Of a stretch of DNA of 64,000 bases, positions 22,469 to 33,199 are shown piece by piece. Both the position numbers and the translations under genes were made by a program. The stretch lies in contig CP136066.1 in the NCBI GenBank assembly GCA_032622095.1, forward strand, positions 197,152,816 to 197,216,815. The letters run 5' to 3'. Position 1 is the first letter of the stretch. Each line of letters starts with the position of its first letter. The stretch comes from Siphonodentalium dalli. Lineage: Eukaryota; Mollusca; Scaphopoda; Gadilida; Siphonodentaliidae. The notes under the pieces are model-generated. The model was given only the letters and a program-made list of their open reading frames with translations, was not told where the DNA came from and searched no databases.

Positions 22469-23165
22469 AATGACGGCAATCCCACACCTGTTCATCGTCT
22501 GAATGACGTCAATCCCACACCTGTTCATCGTCTGAATGACGTCAATCCAACACATGTTCATCGTCTGAATGACGTCAATCCTACACATGTTCATCGTCTG
22601 AATGACGTCAATCCCACACCTGTTCTTCGTCTGAATGACGTCAATCTTACACATGTTCATCTTCTGAATGACGTCAATCCTGCACGTGTTCATCGTCTGA
22701 ATGACGTCAATCCCACACATGTTCATCGTCTGAATGACGTCAATCATACACCTGTTCATCGTCTGAATGACGTCAATCCCACACATGTTCATCGTCTGAA
22801 TGACGTCAATCCAACACCTGTTCATCGTCTGAATGACGTCAATCCAACACATGTTCATCTTCTGAATGACGTCAATCTTACACATGTTCATCTTCTGAAT
22901 GACGTCAAACATACACCTGTTCATCGTCTGAATGACGTCAGTACCACACCTGTTCATCTACTGAATGACGTCAATCCTACACATGTTCATCGTCTTAATG
23001 ACGTCAACCCTGCACCTGTTTATGGTCTGAATGACGTTAATCCAACACCTGTTCATCGTCTGAATGACGTCAGTACCACACCTGTTCATCGTCTGAATGA
23101 CGTCAATCCCACACCTGTTCATCGTCTGAATGACGTCAATCCTACACCTGTTCATCGTCTGAATG
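22469..23165. repeat. 33-bp minisatellite with TGACGTCA in nearly every unit (21 copies)
   Basis: The consensus unit starts AATGACGTCAATCCCACACC and ends TGTTCATCGTCTG. Nineteen units contain the perfect palindrome TGACGTCA; one reads TGACGGCA and one TGACGTTA. This octamer is the consensus cAMP-response element bound by CREB/ATF bZIP factors. The unit is 11 codons, so both strands are open for the whole array (NDVNPTPVHRL on the plus strand). The plus frame runs on to 23329, but no homologue or signal supports a protein. Array position and orientation give no obvious target gene. Confidence 0.95.
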
Positions 23166-23548
23166 CTTTTCCTTTTCTTCTTCTTCCTCGGTTTCTCGTG
23201 CTCAAGAATGGTCAGGACGCACCGCATCGGTTTCACTGTCGCTGGAATGTAAAAGTTACTGTTACATATATATATGTGAACTCATCCACAATAGAAAATG
23301 TAGTCGTTATGGTGTACCAAAAGATTTAGTCATGCAAAGAGTAAACAACAAGATGGCTGCTGCGACCATGTTTTTTACGAATTTCGAAGATCCATATGAA
23401 GTTTGGTGAAGATCGCATAAGAGATGTATCCTGTAGGGTGTGGTAACGGAAATTGTTGATGGACGGACGGATGCACGCCATGATGGCGTCCACCATGGCG
23501 GGCATTTTCCTTTATATGCGCCAGGTTTTATTAACCAAGAACATATAG

Positions 23549-23994
23549 TGTAGTCCAGGAAATATTGATCGACCTTTGCACACTGGGACACCCCACTCAT
23601 TTTCTGTTGTAAGGTCTCCTCTAACTTTTTCGGTTGTCAACAAGAAAAAAAAAGTGGCTGCAATGACTCCAGACAAAATGGCGTCCACCATGGCGGGCAT
23701 TTTCCTTATATGCGCCAGGTCTCTTTAATCGCGAGTATTGTTAATATAATATCACATGCGGTATTATTTTCCACTCGATTTGTTATGCTAATACAACTCT
23801 TACAAATCAGCCAAAAACCAGAGACAAAAATCCAATATGGCGACCAAGATGGCGGTCGAAAATGTTCTACATTTTCGGTATTTCACCACATATCGTTTGT
23901 ATCTGTGGAAACAATGGGCATATTAGCATGATTTTATACATTCATCTTATAGAAGAATCATATACGCAGACGATGGGCCGAACACCTTTGCCTG
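23549..23994. mobile_element. Second copy of the 4.4-kb foldback family, left fragment
   Basis: From TAGTCCAGGAAATATTGATC through GGTCTCCTCTAA, CATATGCGCCAGGTCTCTTT and TTATGCTAATACAACTCTTA, it follows the left arm of the element at 5170. It is then cut at 23994 by a CACTG-ended insertion. The same arm resumes at 27137. Confidence 0.8.
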
Positions 23995-24530
23995 CACTGA
24001 AAAAAAAAACTTAGTCATAGCCTTAGTCAACCCGTAACTTAGTTATTTTTGACTAACTTAGCCAAAAGTAACTAAGTTTTACCTTAGTCACATCTTACTA
24101 ATTCTTAGTTACTATAAGGTTGATATTTTTGTGATTCAGTCATGCCGGCAAAACTCAATAGTATACTTATCGGCGACATATTATACACGGCAATGACTCC
24201 ATACAGTATAACTGAATCTTAATCTGCTCCATACAGTATAACTGCTTTTTTCAATGTTTTGCACAAGTGAACGCAAACCGCCAATGGCTTTAACCAAGAG
24301 TGATAATGAAAAATTGTTTCGATGGATAGGATATGTTTGACTAACTTAGCCAAAAGTAACTAAGTTTGACCTTAGTCACATCTTACTAATTCTTAGTTAC
24401 TTAGGTTAATATTTTCGTCAAAAAAAAAAACTTAGTCATAGCCTTAGTCAACCCGTAACTCGGTTATTTTTGACTAACTTAGCCAAAAGTAACATAATGA
24501 CTAAGGCTATGACTAAGTTTTTTTTCAGTG
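23995..24530. mobile_element. CACTGAAAA-ended TIR element (left unit of a compound insertion)
   Basis: CACTGAAAAAAAAAACTTAG at the left and its complement ending TTTTCAGTG at the right enclose several copies of CTTAGTCATAGCCTTAGTCA and of AACTTAGCCAAAAGTAACTA, in both orientations. No transposase. The same termini close the palindrome at 26879-27135. The two together bracket 3.1 kb inserted in the foldback arm. Confidence 0.8.
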
Positions 24531-24540
24531 AACATTTGAT

Positions 24541-25650
24541 ATGCATGTACAACTACAAGAGGGGATATACGTGTACTAGTACTGCACTGTGCGCACCAGT
24601 GTAACTCACACGCTTCAATGTCAACAAATAGACAACAAACAATGTATATTATATATATAATATCGCATTCATTCTGTGTTAATCGGGTCGGTACGTATAT
24701 GGCGAGTACGTAATTTTAACTAAAATTATTGTTTCTCCATTTTGTGGCCGACATTTTAATCACTAAAATCAGAGTGATTTAGACGTGATATTGGCGTCGA
24801 ACGAACTAAAAGAGACGACATATTACATAAATAACAACCATGGCGTATTTAGAGAGCGGATAAAATCAGGATAAAAGAGAAGTTATGAAAATAATCTGCG
24901 AAACCGTTCATCGTGTATTGTTGAACTAATTATTCAGACTCAGAGTCAGAGCTCTGTTTTCATTCAACAAGTGGACAATTTGTCAATAATGGTTTGAATC
25001 TTTATTCTACATGTGAAAGAACGGCGCCTGAAATATTTGCTGCCAAAATTAGATGTGTGACTGATGACTCCTTCAAGGTTACATGTACACAGTACAGTAC
25101 ATACGGTGTGGTGAAAGTTTTTCGCAGTGGCATTCAGTGTGGACGAGCACCCTAACTTGAACTTGATGTTCATTCCGGCTTGGTGATCGAGGCTGTTACC
25201 TGTTCGATTGCGGACAGTTGTTAAAGACGGTCTGATTTCGGTTCCTTTGATAACCGGACAAGTTTAAATTCTGCGAAAAAAAGGCTTATTAATCATTGAC
25301 AATTTCCACTAAATTCATCGAGAGCAGAGATGCATGCCAATTAATCGATGAATCATGATATGATCCATTCAATCGAATCAATGGTCTGACTTCATTCAGA
25401 TGAACACAAGTTTCGATGTCAAGCAATAGTGACAATAATAACAACGACTCAACGAGCAGCTATTAATATTATAATGTTGAAAATGCAGTTCATGACAGTA
25501 CTTGTTCAGAATATAATTCTTTCAGAGCACATCAATATGATCGACATGCATGTACAACTACAAGAGAGGACATACGTGTACTAGTACTGATATGTGCGCA
25601 CCAGTGTAACTCACACGAGCTTCAATGTCAACAAATAGACAAACAACAAT
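24541..25650. repeat. Pair of 105-bp direct repeats about 1 kb apart
   Basis: ATGCATGTACAACTACAAGA and the following 85 bp, ending TCAACAAATAGACAA, occur at 24541-24642 and again at 25546-25650 with few differences. No LTR-type TG...CA ends, primer-binding site or retroviral ORF lies between them. A local 1-kb duplication is more likely than an LTR element. Confidence 0.75.
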
Positions 25651-25699
25651 GAAACCGATGCTGTGTCGTGATGGATGATCACATATCTACAATTCCAAC

Positions 25700-26870
25700 T
25701 TTACAATGACCCCGACCAATTCATCCTGTGTTCATCATTGTTCATTGAAACGTGTGGATATGAGACATTGTCATTGTTCGCCATGTTATCGTCAAGTTAC
25801 CGGTATCACGACAATTTACCAGGAGTACACTATTATTGGTTGGATGTTCTTATCAAACTACCTTCGGCTGACTCACTGATATTTCATGGAAAATGTGCGA
25901 CTACATGAGAACATTGTCGCCAAGTCATTGCGCACAGTTACACGTTTAAATATTGGATCTGCTGTTGTCTTGAAGGGACCAATCCCAAATTGTTGTTGTT
26001 GATGTATACAGTAGTACAGTACCAGTCAAAAGAAGTGGTATATTAAGCATGCTATTTTCGCAAGTGGAAACGCTTATAAGCATGTCGCTTGTGATATTAT
26101 TGCAATATTTTGCGCCTTAATATGGTGACACTTTGCACTCAAAATTGTGACATTTAAATCAACTATTGCGAGGTTTGTTTTCGCGATTCACTCAAAATGT
26201 GACCGCAACAAAGCGTTCATAATTGCATGCATTTCTGAAAACAAACATTCATTTGTTAAATAGAGGTTATGCTATACGTGTATGGATATGCACGCTTGTA
26301 TCAAGCTAAGGCGGTATTCCTGAAATTATTGTGACGAGCCTAAAGGCAAGTCACGATGTGTGTCGGAAACTCCACCGTGGCTTGATACAAGCTCAGTTCC
26401 ACACATAGCGGTGAAGATATTTATCATATAATTTTTCTTCTAAAAAAAAAACTCTTCATTTCCACCGATTTAATCTTCTATGTTGGTCGCTCGTTATCAT
26501 TTTAATGTAAGCATAAATTTTTGTTTCAATTTGAAACAATTATCGACTGGTCAGATATTGAATGTATATTCAATTTCAATGCATACTAGTATTTTGTGAT
26601 GAATAATTTTCTTTCAAGATAAAACATTGTTTTAATAGTTAATAAAATTTATATTGATACATGTAAGTCATTATTTTCAGTTATTTTAATCTGCAGTTGC
26701 GATGTTCAGCTGAGGTTGCAGGGCTATGATACCCCCAATAATTAGGTCCAATTAAATGTACTAATGTAAACAGTGATGACATAGTCAAGCCGTAGTTATT
26801 TCTGACTAAGGCCTTAGTTATTTCTGACTAAGGCCTTAGTCATTTCTGACTAAGGCCTTATATTATATGT
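25700..26870. other. Interior of the compound insertion
   Basis: AT-rich and non-coding. One hairpin is visible: GCTTGTATCAAGC near 26293 against GGCTTGATACAAGCTC near 26380. Truncated CTTAGTTATTTCTGACTAAG repeats near 26795-26865 belong to the neighbouring CACTG family. Confidence 0.5.
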
Positions 26871-26878
26871 TATATCTA

Positions 26879-27135
26879 CACTGAAAAGAAAAAAACTTAG
26901 TCAAAAGTAACTAAGTTACCTTAGTCAGAACCCCCGTCTCAAAACTAACTAGCTTAGCTTAGTCAGAAATGACTAAGGTTGCCCTTAGTCATTTCTGACT
27001 AAGGTCTAAGGCCTTAGTCAGAAATGACTAAGGGCAACCTTAGTCATTTCTGACTAAGCTAAGCTAGTTAGTTTTGAGACGGGGGTTCTGACTAAGGTAA
27101 CTTAGTTACTTTTAACTAAGTTTTTTTTTTCAGTG
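26879..27135. mobile_element. Near-perfect 257-bp palindrome with CACTG ends
   Basis: The two arms of about 125 bp pair almost without mismatch around a 7-nt centre (TCTAAGG, near 27007). Each arm holds smaller palindromes such as CTTAGTCAGAAATGACTAAG. Ends are CACTGAAAA and TTTTCAGTG. It abuts the resumed foldback arm at 27137. Such low divergence between arms implies either recent formation or arm-to-arm conversion. Confidence 0.9.
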
Positions 27136-27136
27136 T

Positions 27137-27320
27137 GATATCACTTTTCCCCCCAAATGCCGGTATTATCCGGTCAAAGCCGAATCGAAGCTAATAGCGC
27201 AATGTCTGTTTTCGATTCAGTGGGTGTTATTGTTATTATAACTCCACCATGTATGTGTATGAGGTACCCGTACTAGTATTCCTCTTATATTTAAGTTGAG
27301 CAATATTCACCCAAAATACA
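27137..27320. mobile_element. Second copy of the 4.4-kb foldback family, resumed fragment
   Basis: GATATCAC, CAAATGCCGGTAT, GGTCAAAGCCGAATC, ATTCCTCTTATA and GAGGAATATTTACTC-like blocks follow 5586-5770 of the intact element in order. This shows that the 23995-27135 block is an insertion. Confidence 0.75.
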
Positions 27321-27599
27321 CTCTTATATGGGCAAACAAACTCAAGGAGAAAGCTCATGTTTTTTGTTTTGGCACATTATGTCCGATGCGGAGTTCTATT
27401 CATCACAATATATATCTCAAGTTTAGCTTATTTTCATAATGTATCGTGGACATGGCTTAACTCTAATACTGCCGCAAATTGGAAATTATTTAGTTGCGTG
27501 TAACCCATGGCATATCTGGTTGAACAGTTGAGCTTCTGTTGCCTATTCCGACTATCGGGTGCATACATATCAAAATTGATTGTTGATAACAATCTGGAC

Positions 27600-28125
27600 G
27601 ATGGATGGACCAAGTCTCCTCGGTCCACAACAGCTTGAGATATCGGTTGGGATGATGCTGTTTTGGACCGAGGCCCGTCCTATTGGAGCCCGGGGAATGT
27701 GATTATTCATCTGACATGTCCGCGATTAATCTGTATTCAAAGATACATATCATTTACCGAGATAGAAAAGGGTATAGCAATGATACGATTGTTTAATGTA
27801 TTGTTTACATACATATTCGAAATTCTCTGGAAAACAAACCTTTGTTTACTTATAAATCTCGTTTCTTTGACACTCAAAGAACCTCTAATATATGGATGTT
27901 TGATATCATCATGCTTGGGCTGTCCTCTATGTTCATATACACAAAGCTTCCATTTGACCTAATCCGAAGACATGCAAGCAAATAAGTTAACTCTCGCCCA
28001 CGATTCGGGGCATAAAGTCTGTTGTAGAAGACTAGCGGGACAGGACTCGGTCTAAAACGGCATCAAACCAACCGATATCTCAAGCTGTTGTCGACCTAGA
28101 AAACTTGGTCTAGACAATGGACTGC
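27600..28125. mobile_element. Foldback element with arms GACCAAG...ATATCGGTTGG
   Basis: The left arm near 27606-27680 (ACAACAGCTTGAGATATCGG, then TTTTGGACCGAG) matches the complement of 28030-28115 (CTCGGTCTAAAACG, then CCGATATCTCAAGCTGTTGT). The central 350 bp has no gene. The stretch 27320-27600 shows nothing further. Confidence 0.75.
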
Positions 28126-28780
28126 ATGTCATGGTGCAAAATACAAGAGTCAGATATTTTTATAATGACGCAAACAATACATTCCTGTATTTTAATATAA
28201 TATAGTTTAATATTATCACTTATATGCAGGTGTTGGTAAACCAGAATGTCATCATTGTGAAGACAAGAGCTACAGAAGGATACACACATGTACTTGTAAC
28301 AAGAATTGACAAAACGAGATATTTACACAATGGTATCAGTCGTTTCGTTATGTATATCCTAAACATGATTCGCCGAACAAAGTAAGCATTTGCCTAAATT
28401 CAATATAAAACATGTTCCATAAATCAATACATCATACCACATAACACATTTGCGGTCAGATACCGTAGTCAATGTATTTTATACATGGTTAATTAAGGAA
28501 TATGGAATATAAAATTTCGAAAATTTCTAATAAAAACAAATATAAATAATAAACAACTTTTAGCTGTATCCAAGTGTGCCTACATGCTAAACAAGCTACA
28601 TAACACATCATAATTGACACTTTTGACACCCGAAACTTTCAACGTATCCCAATTTAGAGACTTTTAAACTACACGTTTCCGTAGATTCAATGTAAACATG
28701 TCAAAATTGGCCCAATAAAACATCTCATCGATATCGTACAACCAGACCAGATGACAGGTAGGTCACAACACAGGGATTAG
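28126..28780. other. Non-coding stretch, no gene seen
   Basis: No array, TIR pair or splice-bounded coding block recognised. Confidence 0.4.
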
Positions 28781-28879
28781 TTTGATTAGCGAAGAAGTTA
28801 CTTTAAGAATTACTATGGCTGGAATGAGTTATGACCCTGGCGACCTCATTTTAACAAATCTGAATGTGTGTCACACAGG

Positions 28880-29035
28880 GAACATCCAAACCAAATACAA
28901 CATGCAGGCACTCGGTCTTATGGCTCTGGAGAAGAAGACGATTGTTGACAGGTGGACGGCTCAATGGACGAATGGACGAACGAGGAGCGATGACTTTATA
29001 GCTCCACAAGATAATTCGTCTCAGGTGAGCTAAAA
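28880..29035 (+). repeat. Fragment ending in AGGTGAGCTAAAA, dispersed repeat 3' end
   Basis: The run GACAGGTGGACGGCTCAATG, GACGAACGAGGAGCGATGAC, then CAGGTGAGCTAAAAT resembles the end of the repeat at 34220-34350 (ATTATAGCTCAA...GTTGAGCTAAAAA) and the GGACGGACGGATGCACGCCA text at 23460. It is likely the 3' portion of a common dispersed repeat. The open frame across it is not a gene. Confidence 0.55.
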
Positions 29036-29228
29036 TTAATGAATTTGAATGGAAATTGTGTAATAAACAGCATTATCAATTTGTTTCGATGATTATATGA
29101 CATAATTCACTTGGAGTCGGACATTTTGGTAAATATACCAGGCCCGCGACTCCCCCTCGTAAATGATGTCGCGTAATCATTGAAACCAATTGATTAATTT
29201 CTATGTAATTTCTATGTAATCATGTACA

Positions 29229-29914
29229 TGTAGTGTTATCGTACTGTTATTCTAAATTGGGTAAAACATAAGTAAAATTAGTGTTATAGCTTACACATGT
29301 ACATGTTGCAATTATCGCATGTAACGTCTGAAATGAACCAAGATAACTTGACTCACCGGTTACAATGACTGTAGCGGTTCCTGACATGAGGCCACTTTGC
29401 TCCTCAATAACAGTTATTGTATACAGCCCGGAGTCAGCAGGAACTGGATTAACTAGTTTTATTGTAGCATTTCCAGCTTGTGTATCACCGATAAACTCAA
29501 CTTTTCCCACAAAACCAGCTTCAACAATAGGATCATCAGGACTGTTAAAACTATATGCTATTCTCGTGCCATCTTTGTAAAAGCTGACAGATCTTGATGT
29601 CCCACTGCAATTCCAGCCCAGGTTAATGTCAACACCGTTGTAGGCAGTCACATTTACAGCAGGTTTACTTGTCCAAGCTGAACAAATGCAACAAATGTAT
29701 TAGCACGACGTGCATATGCATCCAAATGGTTCTTCTGACTTGAAAAAAGTAGATACTGCGATCACACAATGAAAGACCTATCACGATCGGCAGATGTTTA
29801 ACCCAACGCAGCGAAGACAAGATTGATATCAAACAAAAACCTTCACATTAAAGAATACTGCCATAGTGTCATGGTAAACAGAGCAGCCTAATTTACTTTA
29901 CATGTACTATTACA
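29229..29914. repeat. Ig-exon segmental duplicate, copy 2
   Basis: Collinear with 10215-10932, same orientation, including about 120 bp of flank on the donor side and 240 bp on the acceptor side. Homology in introns as well as the exon points to duplication of a genomic segment, not a retrocopy. Confidence 0.85.
29357..29677 (-). CDS. Immunoglobulin-like domain exon (single, internal)
   Basis: On the minus strand an AG acceptor (TTTGTTCAG) opens an exon of exactly 321 bp ending at a GTGAGT donor. It enters after the first base of a codon and leaves in the same phase, giving the 1-1 symmetry typical of Ig-domain exons. The peptide shows a B-strand cysteine (LGWNCSGTS), a C-C' stretch SVSFYKDGTRIAYSF, an E-strand NATIKLVNP and the PADSGLYTI motif before the F strand. 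The G strand is SGTATVIV. The F-strand cysteine normally two residues after the DSGxY tyrosine is isoleucine. The domain therefore lacks the canonical disulfide, as in intermediate-type or muscle-type Ig domains. It would be part of a larger adhesion or receptor protein. Other exons were not found, and the gene is not identifiable. Confidence 0.75.
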
Positions 29915-30290
29915 TACGAAATGAACAAGATTATGTTGATATCCTCGGCTAACGCAGGTAAAATAATGTATATTAAATAAATAGTACACTTATAGTAAAT
30001 ACTGTTTGGAAAATCATAATTTTAGAACAAATTCAACATATTATTTCTGGCGTGAAATTTCCAACTGAGGTGTCAGTCATGAAAGGTACTACTTTTGACA
30101 ATTTTTACCAAAGGTTAGGGTGAAAAAACTCCGCATGCCATACCACCCCTGTTGCCACATACCTGGACATGTGAACGACTGCATGCCTGTAATTAATATC
30201 TGGAATTTTACTCACCTGACTGGCCTGAACTAGATACTATGCAGAACACATACAACGCACTCTCTCACCTTGGGTCAATGGGTCAAAATG
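29915..30290. repeat. Dispersed GAAATTTCCAACTG repeat fragment
   Basis: 30040-30175 matches the blocks described at 19855. The remainder is unique and non-coding. Confidence 0.5.
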
Positions 30291-30299
30291 AGTGTCCAA

Positions 30300-31576
30300 G
30301 TATGATTTTAGTGTGCCTGTCATTTGCAGAGTGAGGTCCATATAGGATGACTTTAGTGACACTATCCCGCATATCGGGCTAGCATCACTAAATTCACCCT
30401 ATGTGGACCTCATTCTGCTTAGGTCTCATCTTCTCTGGAAAGTTTCTTTATTATAAAATTTCTATAAACTTCTTCACATATGCATATTCTCAAATTAAGT
30501 GTCTATTTTAAAGCGGTCCTCATCCGTTTACAATGCGATCGGAGCAGCAACGCAATATGGTTGTTGCGTCAACATTATTGCACATTGAAGGTGCACTGGG
30601 ACTGCGTTGAAGTTTAACGTACCGCATTCAAATCAAAAGCGCCGCCTGGGAGTCAACGCAGCCTGAGTAGCATTGAAATTTCTGATCACCGCGCCGAAAA
30701 AAGTACATCAACACTGCATTTCGCTAGTCTATTTTGCATTATATATTTTAATTCAATTACACTGTAAGTCAAAAAGACATCCCGATGTATCGCTGGCGGA
30801 ACCGACAGCATCATTCCGTTTCGTTAATGGTTAACCCCAAGCTGAAACAGAGTGCATGCAGTCCCCTCGCTACGCGATATATGAACGCTGCCGGCATGTG
30901 TATTTTCTTAAATAAATCTCAGATTTTTTATTGAAGTGTTTTGTCAGTCACAATTCATTCTGCCTTGATCTAGACAATGTTCATAGAATATGGACAGTTC
31001 AGTTTCTCAGAATAATGCAGAATGAATTGTAACCTACAAAAGTCTCAAATAAATAAATGCGACATTTCTTCACATTACGTGTAGGTGCGGACAGCGTTAA
31101 GACCTGCGTAGGGGACTGAACTCTGCACGGAGCTTGGGTTACCCCAACTAAGTTATGTTGTGTTGATGGTTAAAGTACGTATCTCCATTGCGTTAAGGTA
31201 CACTGTAACCGCATTGTAGCAACATTTGAAACGCGTTGTATTAAAACTAAATTTGCATTGATGTTCATTCTTCAAAGCGTGGTTCTGGTTCCAACGCGGT
31301 CGAGGGGGACGCTTATTTTGAGAATATGTGTAGATTCTATTTCTATTTTAGATTAGTTTCTCTATATCCCCAAATTGGCATACATCAAAATATTCACCAT
31401 TAAATTTGGGAACTTCAATCTGAGTCTATATGTCTCCCATAGCAGATGAGGCCATGCAGAATGAGGTCACCATTGGGTGACATTGGTGATGCTAGCACGT
31501 TATGGTGGTTAGCGTCACTAATTTCACCCTCTGGGGACCTCATTCTGCAAATGACAGGCACATTAAACTCAGGCTT
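30300..31576. mobile_element. hAT-like TIR element with nested insertion
   Basis: The outer parts, TTTTAGTGTGCCTGTCATTT at the left and AAATGACAGGCACATTAAAC at the right, match the clean copies at 56194 and 59411. The flanks show a possible 8-bp duplication GTGTCCAA (30292-30299, 31577-31584). The interior is interrupted between CTTCTTCACATA (about 30480) and TAGATTCTATTTC (about 31330), which are contiguous in the other copies. The insert of about 850 bp has its own ends, CATATTCTCAAATTAAGTGT and the complement of GCTTATTTTGAGAATATG. It carries the dispersed repeat also seen at 4665. Confidence 0.8.
30482..31330. mobile_element. Insertion nested in the hAT-like element
   Basis: The termini are inverted repeats of about 20 bp (CATATTCTCAAA ... 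TTTTGAGAATATG) near a TA dinucleotide on each side, which would suit a TA target site. The interior is unusually rich in CGC/GCG words (for example GCAACGCAATATGG, CAACGCGGTCGAGG) compared with its host element. No transposase ORF. Confidence 0.65.
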
Positions 31577-31796
31577 GTGTCCAACCTTGTATTATTAACT
31601 GGGAATCATAAATGTGACAATCTCTATAAGTTGCGACCCTTTGCTCAAGCTCTGCCAGCGACAGCGGCACTATTGTGTCCACCTATATGGGAATGTAATA
31701 AATGATTGTGTAACAACACCATGGAAACAACCGATTATTATGCCCTCTTGGGGTGTTTTCTGTGAGGGTGGTTTAGCCTGTGATTAGAGCTATGCA

Positions 31797-32195
31797 TTCT
31801 CAACGACTCTGCCATTTCCACTTCGCTGAGGAAATAACCTCTTCCATCAGCTGCTGCCATAAATAGAAACCATATATGCCGGTCTATTTCAGTCACGTGC
31901 TTGACCATGTGCATACTACCAGGAAATACGTCTGTTGGCTGGGAGACTCATCTGTTAAAGTTGAACTAATTATTGCTATTTATTACTATTTATCACTATT
32001 TAATGCACGAGCAAGTCAGGTACTGGTATACGGTGAACACATTCTTCTCCATTCACATCTAGGCATCAACGAGTCAAGGTCATTGCCTTACTACCAGGAC
32101 CGTTCATTGTATAATTGCACAAATATGGTTTCTATTTATGGAATAGGTTATTTCCTCAGCGAATCGGAAATGGCCGATTGGTTGAGAGTGAGGTG
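31797..32195. mobile_element. Foldback element
   Basis: CTCAACGACTCTGCCATTTC...CGCTGAGGAAATAACCT at the left pairs with AGGTTATTTCCTCAGCG...GAAATGGCCGATTGGTTGAG at the right. The ATAAATAGAAACCATAT blocks pair inside. The neighbouring motif CACTCCACAGTTTC (32205) is mirrored by GAAACTGTGGAGTG (32776), so a second inverted pair encloses 32200-32790. Confidence 0.7.
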
Positions 32196-32799
32196 ACACT
32201 CCACAGTTTCAACAGGCTCATCAATAAGGGGGGGGGCATAGATTCATTGAAATGTATCTGAAATATGAATCCAAACGATATAAACAATATATGCCTGAAA
32301 TGAGTAAAGAATTTGACACATGATGCCAATAATATTTGGGGTACCAGGAGTTATGGCCCTTGATCATGTGACCTAAAATGTGATTTTTATTTTTTTTAAA
32401 TGACCCAAATATTGCATTTTCAGACCCAAGTAGCACAAAAAGCAGAATCATTTCGAGCATGAACACCATGTCTGGCCTCCAACATCAATATGCAAATATT
32501 TCAAACTTTCGCGGTATACAATTCCAGAAAGTCTATTTTTAATGCAGCTGATGACAACTTTTGGGTGCTAACAAATTGTCCCAGTATCTAGAGCCACTGC
32601 TATGCAGAAATCGCTACCACTGTCTATGATTGGGGTTACGGTCACTTGCACTTAATATTTTCATCAACCTAGAACACCTAAAACACACAAATTCTTATCC
32701 AACCTTGTCTCAATATACATCCCACATGCACCGTTGGCACTTTATTTAAAAAGTACCCCTACTGGTCATTTGAAACTGTGGAGTGTTACCCGATGAGCT

Positions 32800-33005
32800 A
32801 TGGAGCAAATGTGATTAAAAACGTACACACTATTTGCGTACTTGAACCACTTAACGAAGATGGACACTTTTGGCCTGATTATTATACTGCATGCTATTCC
32901 ATGCACTACTCATACCTCAATATTAATATAAATTAGAACAAATTACTTCACAATTACTACATTAACCTTTTGATGACGGGAGATGCCCTGTTGCAGCATA
33001 AACGA
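32800..33005. other. Non-coding stretch
   Basis: Short AT-rich interval. It ends in TTAACCTTTTGATGACGGG, which looks like the start of the TTAACCCTTT-type element that hosts the double hairpin in the next entry. Confidence 0.45.
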
Positions 33006-33011
33006 TATTGT

Positions 33012-33173
33012 GTCAGTGCATTCTCTTATGTATGTGAGTCTCCCATTTGGGAACCTCACATACATACGAGAATGCACTGGCTTACAAGGTCAATGTAAAT
33101 TTTGTTAGGCCAATGTATTCTCTTATAAATGCGAGGCTTCCTATGGCATATATAAGAGAATACATTGGCATAG
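33012..33173. mobile_element. Double-hairpin element, copy 3
   Basis: Hairpin one runs from CAGTGCATTCTCTTATGTAT to its complement (about 33017-33079). A spacer, CTTACAAGGTCAATGTAAAT, follows, then hairpin two (GGCCAATGTATTCTCTTATA to its complement). The surrounding text (GAAGCTCCAGTCA...GGGTTAA) matches that around 57136-57315, so both sit in the same host repeat. Confidence 0.8.
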
Positions 33174-33199
33174 GATTTTCGAAACATTTCAGGAAGCTC

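Noticed and set aside
24541-25650. Direct repeats as LTRs of a retroelement
   Set aside because: No TG...CA ends, primer-binding site, polypurine tract or retroviral domain; the repeats are only about 105 bp.
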